Shown here piece after piece: positions 41,204-45,656 of a stretch of DNA of 45,656 nt. Numbering within the stretch: position 1 is the first letter of the stretch; each line of letters starts with the position of its first letter. Position numbers and translations under genes: made by a program. The notes under the pieces were generated by a model that saw nothing but the letters and a program-made list of their open reading frames with translations, was not told the DNA's origin and did no database searches. Location: contig NZ_JAAFYZ010000064.1 in the NCBI RefSeq assembly GCF_018274385.1, positions 1 to 45,656 of the forward strand. The letters run 5' to 3'. This DNA comes from Catenulispora pinistramenti. GTDB taxonomy: Bacteria > Actinomycetota > Actinomycetes > Streptomycetales > Catenulisporaceae.

Positions 41204-42571
41204 TTGTCCGCGACGAGCATCCACGCGCCGGTCGTCCGGCGGCCGCCGGGCCCATCCCGCGCCGCGGCCCTCGGGCTGTTGCCGAGAATGGTGCGCAACC
41301 GGCTGGAGGTGATGGCGTGGGCGGTGGCCGAGTACGGCGAGGCGGTCCGCGTCCCCCTCGGTCCCAAGACCCTGTATCTGTTCAACCACCCCGACCACGC
41401 CCGCCACGTCCTGGCCGACAACGCGGCGAACTACACCAAGGGCATCGGCCTGACCCACGCCCGCCGGGTGATCGGCGACGGCCTGCTGACCAGTGAGGGC
41501 GAGCTGTGGCGCAAGCAGCGCCGGGTGATCCAGCCGGTGTTCCAGGCCAAGCGTCTGGCGCGCCAGGTGGACGCGATCGCGCTGGAGGCCGAGGCGCTGG
41601 TGGGGCGGCTGCGCGAGCGGGCCGGACAGGGCCCGGTGGACATGCGTCAGGAGATGACCGCGCTGACCCTCGGGGTGCTCGGACGCACCCTGATCGACGC
41701 CGACCTCGGCGCCTTCGAGGCGATCGGCGAGGCCTTCGAGACGGTCCAGGACCAGGCGATGTTCGAGATGATGTCGCTGGGCACGGTCCCGCTGTGGCTG
41801 CCGCTGCCGCGCACGCTGCGGTTCCGCAAGGCCAAGCGGTACCTGCAGGAGGTGACCGACTCCCTGGCCGCGGACCGGGTGGCGCACCCGGACGGGTTCG
41901 GCGACGACGTGGTCTCCCGGCTCATCGAGTCGGTGGCCGACGAAGCCGACCGGGCTGCCGGGCGCGAACGCATGCGCGATGAGCTGGTCACGCTGCTGCT
42001 CGCCGGGCACGAGACGACGGCCAGCACCCTGAGTTGGGCGCTGCACCTGCTCGATCTGCATCCCGAGGTCCGGGAGCGGGTGCATCAAGAGGCCGTGGAG
42101 GTCTTCTCCCACGGCCCGCTGGACTCGGCCGCGCTGCACGGCTTCACCTATACCTCGATGGTCCTGGAAGAGGTCATGCGGATGTACCCGCCGGTGTGGC
42201 TGCTGACCCGGATCGCGCGGGAGTCGGACCGGATCGGCGGCTTCACCGTGCCGGCCGGCGCGGATGTGATCATCAGTCCTTATCTGCTGCACCGCAACAC
42301 GGGGTTCTGGCCGGACCCGGAGCGCTTCGACCCCGAGCGGTTCGCCTCGGCGTCCAGGGCGGGCCGTGAGCGCTACTCCTATATACCGTTCGGTGCCGGA
42401 CCGCGGTTCTGCGTCGGCAACAACCTCGGCATGATGGAGGCCACGATCGTGCTCGCGGCCCTGTGCCGCGACCTGCGGCTGGCCTCGGTGCCCGGCCGCC
42501 CGGTCGAGGGCGAGCCGATGCTCACGCTGCGGGTGCGCGGCGGCCTGCCGATGACCGTGGCGGCCCGCTGA
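41204..42571 (+). CDS. Cytochrome P450
   Basis: A 455-residue soluble P450. The oxygen-binding I-helix is AGHETT (267-272), the K-helix ExxR is E323-R326, PERFDPERF is at 372-380, and the haem loop FGAGPRFCVG holds C403. The sequence is closer to CYP4/CYP102-like enzymes (LWRKQRRVIQPVF, EEVMRMYPPVWLLTR) than to typical short bacterial P450s. No reductase is fused. The TTG start at 41204 follows AGGAGGT. It lies between DUF1702 copy 2 and an SDR. Hydroxylation or desaturation of a hydrophobic substrate is likely. Confidence 0.93.
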   Translation: MSATSIHAPVVRRPPGPSRAAALGLLPRMVRNRLEVMAWAVAEYGEAVRVPLGPKTLYLFNHPDHARHVLADNAANYTKGIGLTHARRVIGDGLLTSEGELWRKQRRVIQPVFQAKRLARQVDAIALEAEALVGRLRERAGQGPVDMRQEMTALTLGVLGRTLIDADLGAFEAIGEAFETVQDQAMFEMMSLGTVPLWLPLPRTLRFRKAKRYLQEVTDSLAADRVAHPDGFGDDVVSRLIESVADEADRAAGRERMRDELVTLLLAGHETTASTLSWALHLLDLHPEVRERVHQEAVEVFSHGPLDSAALHGFTYTSMVLEEVMRMYPPVWLLTRIARESDRIGGFTVPAGADVIISPYLLHRNTGFWPDPERFDPERFASASRAGRERYSYIPFGAGPRFCVGNNLGMMEATIVLAALCRDLRLASVPGRPVEGEPMLTLRVRGGLPMTVAAR

Positions 42572-42604
42572 GACCGCCGATCGCCGCCGATCGCCGCCGG
42601 ACCG

Positions 42605-42637
42605 GCGAAGTCACCGGTTCCGACCCGGTGACTTCGC
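42605..42637 (+). terminator. Hairpin after the P450 gene
   Basis: GCGAAGTCACCGG (42605-42617) pairs perfectly with CCGGTGACTTCGC (42625-42637) around a 7-base loop, 33 bases after the P450 stop. There is no T-run. Confidence 0.8.
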
Positions 42638-42721
42638 GGCGTCCGCGCGGTCTCCATATCTGGACGGGTGACACTCCCGCCGCGCGCCCGGTGTGGCCGA
42701 ACACCGGACGCATCCTTCTCG

Positions 42722-42752
42722 CCGCCCCCGCTGTTGGCACAGGCGGGGGCGG
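42722..42752 (+). terminator. Second hairpin before the SDR gene
   Basis: CCGCCCCCGC (42722-42731) pairs with GCGGGGGCGG (42743-42752) around 11 bases. It lies in the leader region of the SDR gene and could end P450 transcription or attenuate SDR expression. Confidence 0.6.
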
Positions 42753-42766
42753 CGGGAGCCAGAAAC

Positions 42767-42794
42767 GATCACTGAGAACTGATCACTGAGAACT
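42767..42794 (+). repeat. 14-bp tandem duplication before the SDR start
   Basis: GATCACTGAGAACT occurs twice in direct succession, ending next to GAGGAG, the ribosome binding site of the SDR gene. Copy number could alter initiation or operator spacing. Confidence 0.85.
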
Positions 42795-42806
42795 GAGGAG
42801 CCTGCC

Positions 42807-43556
42807 ATGCCAACTTCGGATCTGACCGGGACCACCGCGCTCGTCACCGGCGCGGCGGGGGGATTCGGCCGCGCGGTGACCTCGGCCCTGGTCGCGGCCG
42901 GGGCCCAGGTGGTCACGGTGGTCCGGGACCAGGGCGCGGCCGCCGGCCTGGCCGAGGAGTTCGGCGCGTCCGTCACCCCCGTGGTGGCCGACGCCGCCGA
43001 CCCGGTGGCCGCCGGACGCCTGCTCGAGACGTACCGGCCCCGCACGGTGGTGCTCAACGCCGGCGTGGTCCCGCTGGGCCGGGCACTGCAGCTGCACACC
43101 TGGGAGTCGTTCAGCCGGCCCTGGGAAGTGGACGTCAAGCAGGCGTTCAGCTGGGCCCGCGAGGCGCTGTTGCTGCCTTTGGAGCCGGGCAGCACCGTGG
43201 TGTCGGTCTCCAGCGGCGCCGCGATCGGCGGATCCCCGCTCAGCGGCGGCTACGCCGGCGCCAAGGCGACCGTGCGCTTCGTCTCCGCCTACGCCGCCGG
43301 CGAGGCCGAGCGCGCCGCCCTCGGCATCCGTTTCGTGTCGGTGCTGCCGACGCTGTCGCCCACGACGGCCGTCGGCGCCGGCGGCGCCGCCGCGTACGCG
43401 GCCCGCCAAGGCGTGCCGGTGGCCGATTTCGTAGCGGGCATGGGGCCGACGCTGACGCCGGAGCACGTGGGCAAGGCGGTGCTGGACATCGCTTCGGACA
43501 CCTCGTTCGACCAGCTCGCGTACCTGTTGAAGCCGAACGGGCCGGCGGCGCTGTAG
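42807..43556 (+). CDS. Short-chain dehydrogenase/reductase (second)
   Basis: A 249-residue SDR. Cofactor motif TGAAGGFG (14-21), LNAG (83-86), and catalytic S136, Y149, K153 (YAGAK) are in place. V39-R40 after the second strand hints at NADP. It is only distantly like the SDR at 23226. ATG 42807 has GAGGAG at good distance. It is the last gene of the apparent tailoring set with DUF1702 and P450, though two hairpins lie before it, so it may have its own promoter. The substrate is unknown. Confidence 0.9.
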   Translation: MPTSDLTGTTALVTGAAGGFGRAVTSALVAAGAQVVTVVRDQGAAAGLAEEFGASVTPVVADAADPVAAGRLLETYRPRTVVLNAGVVPLGRALQLHTWESFSRPWEVDVKQAFSWAREALLLPLEPGSTVVSVSSGAAIGGSPLSGGYAGAKATVRFVSAYAAGEAERAALGIRFVSVLPTLSPTTAVGAGGAAAYAARQGVPVADFVAGMGPTLTPEHVGKAVLDIASDTSFDQLAYLLKPNGPAAL

Positions 43557-43573
43557 CCGTCGTCCGGTTGTGT

Positions 43574-43604
43574 GGGCGTCCCGGGCACTGTCCCGCGGAC
43601 GCCC
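43574..43604. terminator. Hairpin between convergent SDR and small membrane protein
   Basis: GGGCGTCC (43574-43581) pairs with GGACGCCC (43597-43604), continued by CGGG/CCCG with one bulged C, around a 6-base loop. It serves the SDR and the small minus-strand gene. Confidence 0.75.
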
Positions 43605-43789
43605 TATTCGAGTTCGTCCTGCCAGAGCAGTTCGTCCGGGGTCAGATCTCGGACCGGCGCCGGGTCATCAGGTCTGCGGTAAGGGCGGCCCTGGCCCGCC
43701 AAGCCGACGATGGACAATCCCCATACGGCGTATTTCGCGAGCCAGAGCGCCGACTTCGCCACCGCCTGTACCGCGCGGGCCGGGGTCAT
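43604..43789 (-). CDS. Small membrane protein of unknown function
   Basis: A 61-residue protein with one predicted membrane helix (about 14-32, ALWLAKYAVWGLSIVGLAG) and a charged tail rich in Pro, Asp and Glu ending LLWQDELE. I do not recognise a family. GGAGGTGG lies six bases before ATG 43789, and a terminator lies at its end, which support a real gene despite its size. It diverges from the carboxylase gene. The tail resembles neither the epsilon subunit of acyl-CoA carboxylases nor a toxin I know. Confidence 0.55.
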   Translation of the reverse strand: MTPARAVQAVAKSALWLAKYAVWGLSIVGLAGQGRPYRRPDDPAPVRDLTPDELLWQDELE

Positions 43790-43811
43790 GGCACCACCTC
43801 CGCTCAGCTGT

Positions 43812-43855
43812 CACCGGGCTCTGATTCACCGGGCTCTGATTCACCGGCCTTGATT
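43812..43855 (-). repeat. 15-bp direct repeats upstream of the small gene
   Basis: CACCGGGCTCTGATT occurs exactly at 43812-43826 and 43827-43841, followed by a degenerate copy CACCGGCCTTGATT. They lie 23-66 bases upstream of the small membrane-protein gene and could be regulator sites. Confidence 0.8.
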
Positions 43856-44011
43856 CACAGCGCTCTGCTGTCGCCGACCAGCCTTCCCCGGCGGGGGTCG
43901 GCTCGGCTTCTTCGACGGTGCCGCCCGCGCGCGGGCCCAAGCCTTGCGCGCCCGGCACCGGGCAATGTCGAAGGCGTGTCCCATCCGGCCCGCGGCTAGC
44001 TTGACCTCATT

Positions 44012-44027
44012 GGTTGGGTGTTCAACC
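44012..44027. promoter_or_regulatory. Candidate operator/promoter of the carboxylase gene
   Basis: GGTTG (44012-44016) and CAACC (44023-44027) form an inverted repeat with a 6-base centre just after TTGACC (44001-44006), a good -35 hexamer. A matching -10 is not clear because the symmetric site occupies its place. The arrangement suggests repression at the promoter. Confidence 0.4.
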
Positions 44028-44053
44028 GCCACAGTCCAGGGGAGGGCCGGCCG

Positions 44054-45656
44054 GTGTTCAGTCGTGTTGCCATCGTCAACCGTGGTGAGGCCGCGATGCG
44101 GCTTATCCATGCGGTCCGGGAGTTGAGCGCGCAGGGCGCTGTGCCGATCGAGACCGTTGCCTTGCACACTGATGTGGACCGGGATGCCACCTTCGTTCGT
44201 GAGGCTGATATCGCCTACGATCTGGGTCCGGCTGCCGCGCGTCCGTATCTGGATTTGAAGGTGTTGGAGCGGGCGCTGTTGGAGTGCGGCGCGGATGCGG
44301 CGTGGGTGGGGTGGGGTTTCGTCGCTGAGGATCCGGCGTTCGCTGAGCTCTGCGACCGGATCGGTGTGACGTTCATCGGGCCGGATGCTGAGGCGATGCG
44401 GCAGTTGGGTGACAAGATCGGCGCGAAGTTGATCGCCGAGGAGGTGGGGGTGCCGGTGGCGCCGTGGAGTCGGGGCGCGGTGGAGACGCTGGAGTCCGCT
44501 GTTGAGGCGGCCGGGCGGATCGGGTATCCGTTGATGTTGAAGGCCACCGCCGGTGGTGGTGGGCGCGGGATCCGGGTGATCACCGGCGAGGCCGAACTGG
44601 TCGACGCGTATGAGCGGACCAGTCAGGAGGCGGCGCGCGCGTTCGGTTCCGGGGTGGTGTTCCTGGAGCGTTTGGTGACTGGGGCACGGCATGTCGAGGT
44701 GCAGGTGATCGCCGATGGTCAGGGAACGGCGTGGGCGTTGGGTGTGCGGGATTGTTCGGTGCAGCGCCGTAACCAGAAGGTGATTGAGGAGTCGGCCTCG
44801 CCGGTGCTGGACCAGGAGCAGGCCGCCGAGTTGAAGTCTTCGGCCGAGCGGCTGGCGGTGCGGGTGGGTTACCGGGGTGCGGCGACGGTGGAGTTCCTGT
44901 ATCACCCCGGGGATAGGCGGTTCGCGTTTTTGGAGGTTAATACCCGGCTGCAGGTGGAGCATCCGATCACGGAGTTGACCACCGGTTTCGACCTGGTGAA
45001 GGCGCAGTTGCATGTGGCTGGTGGCGGGAAGCTGGAGGGTGCGCCGCCGGTTGAGCGGGGGCATGCGATTGAGGCGCGGCTCAATGCTGAGGATCCGGAT
45101 CGTGATTTCGCGCCGTCGCCGGGTCGGATTGCGCGGCTGGATCTGCCGGCGGGTCCGGGGATCCGGGTGGATACCGGGGTGTCGGAGGGTGACACGATTC
45201 CGGCTGATTTCGATTCGATGATCGCGAAGGTGATCGCCTACGGTCGGGATCGTGGTGAGGCTTTGGGCCGGTTGCGTCGGGCGATGGCGGAGACGTCGGT
45301 GGTGATCGAGGGTGGGACCACCAACAAGAGTTTTGTGTTGGATTTGTTGGATCAGCCGGAGGTGGTTGATGCCTCGGCGGATACCGGTTGGATTGATCGG
45401 GTGCGGGGTGAGGGCCGGTTGGTGTCGCATCGTCATGCTGCGGTGGCGTTGGCGGCTGCCGGGATTGATGCGTATGAGGATGAGGAGCGGGTTGAGCGGG
45501 CCCGGTTGTTGGCGACGGCCTCTGGTGGGCGGCCGCAGGTGCAGCATGAGTCGGGTCGGCCGTTGGATTTGAAGCTGCGTGGTGTGGGTTATCGGGTGCG
45601 GGTGGCGCAGGTGGGTGCGTCGCGGTTCCGGGTGGGGATCGAGGCCGGTGAGGGCG
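44054..45656 (+). CDS. Biotin carboxylase part of a large acyl-CoA carboxylase (cut by window end)
   Basis: At least 534 residues, open at the right edge. It starts RVAIVNRGEAAMRLIHA; the ATP-grasp glycine loop is KATAGGGGRGIRV, followed by HVEVQVIADG, FLEVNTRLQVEHPITE (with the catalytic Glu/Asn/Arg set) and EARLNAEDP. Residues after about 450 (DQPEVVDASADTGWIDR) match the start of the biotin-transfer region, so this is likely a multidomain carboxylase that may also carry biotin and carboxyltransferase parts. It would carboxylate acetyl-CoA or propionyl-CoA. GTG 44054 follows GGGGAGGG. Codon use is unusual: many TTG Leu, GGT Gly, GTT Val and GAT Asp codons. Confidence 0.93.
   Translation, partial: MFSRVAIVNRGEAAMRLIHAVRELSAQGAVPIETVALHTDVDRDATFVREADIAYDLGPAAARPYLDLKVLERALLECGADAAWVGWGFVAEDPAFAELCDRIGVTFIGPDAEAMRQLGDKIGAKLIAEEVGVPVAPWSRGAVETLESAVEAAGRIGYPLMLKATAGGGGRGIRVITGEAELVDAYERTSQEAARAFGSGVVFLERLVTGARHVEVQVIADGQGTAWALGVRDCSVQRRNQKVIEESASPVLDQEQAAELKSSAERLAVRVGYRGAATVEFLYHPGDRRFAFLEVNTRLQVEHPITELTTGFDLVKAQLHVAGGGKLEGAPPVERGHAIEARLNAEDPDRDFAPSPGRIARLDLPAGPGIRVDTGVSEGDTIPADFDSMIAKVIAYGRDRGEALGRLRRAMAETSVVIEGGTTNKSFVLDLLDQPEVVDASADTGWIDRVRGEGRLVSHRHAAVALAAAGIDAYEDEERVERARLLATASGGRPQVQHESGRPLDLKLRGVGYRVRVAQVGASRFRVGIEAGEG

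Noticed and set aside
28125-43556. Calling the cluster an enediyne cluster
   Set aside because: DUF1702 and SgcJ-like proteins are suggestive, but no enediyne polyketide synthase or thioesterase is present in the window.
43841-45547. A 568-codon antisense frame over the carboxylase gene
   Set aside because: Its product is His/Arg/Pro-rich without any domain, while the plus strand encodes a clear biotin carboxylase.

Overview
The window is very GC-rich DNA with GTG and TTG starts, strong AGGAGG ribosome binding sites, ABC sugar operons without their own ATPase, and several mycothiol-enzyme-like proteins. This points to a filamentous actinomycete (Streptomyces, Streptacidiphilus or Catenulispora type); the genus cannot be fixed from the sequence alone. 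No rRNA, tRNA, CRISPR array, transposase or phage gene was recognised.

Layout. Positions 1-1098 have no credible gene but hold copies of a repeat of at least 65 bp, two of them inverted. A PhzA/B-like NTF2-fold protein and a TetR regulator follow (1134-2194). Positions 2324-13149 look like an alpha-1,3-glucan (or related alpha-glucan) utilisation locus: a secreted GH87-like beta-helix enzyme with three carbohydrate-binding modules and two paralogous LacI regulators on the minus strand, diverging from an ABC importer operon (binding protein, two permeases) that ends in a cytoplasmic GH13 alpha-glucosidase. Positions 13298-22204 form a second sugar locus for amino-sugar polymers: two secreted GH18 proteins and a GntR/UTRA regulator on the minus strand, diverging from binding protein, two permeases, GH4 glycosidase and a BadF/BadG-type sugar kinase, coupled by 4-bp overlaps. 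Its gene order matches the csnEFGHK chitosan-oligosaccharide operon described in Streptomyces coelicolor, but with a different regulator type. Both importers would rely on an ATPase encoded elsewhere (MsiK in streptomycetes).

Positions 22234-27992 are mixed accessory genes: MmyB-type XRE regulator, SDR, SnoaL-like protein, LysE exporter, DUF5808-like membrane protein, a lactonase-like beta-propeller, and a MetE-C-like methyltransferase that appears to be expressed from a leaderless mRNA.

Positions 28125-43556 are the most unusual part. They hold two DUF1702 genes, two closely related AraC regulators with the same unusual architecture, three different mycothiol-dependent-isomerase/DinB-like proteins, an SgcJ/SnoaL-like protein, an AhpD-like protein, a GMC oxidoreductase with a small partner subunit, an ECF sigma factor with a fused SnoaL-like domain, a cytochrome P450 and an SDR. 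This looks like a set of tailoring and regulatory genes for an unknown metabolite; no scaffold-building synthase is in view. The window ends inside a large biotin-dependent acyl-CoA carboxylase gene with distinctly lower third-position GC, next to a 61-residue membrane-protein gene.

Strong hairpins separate most convergent gene pairs, and short tandem repeats (6-18 bp units) recur in and between genes.
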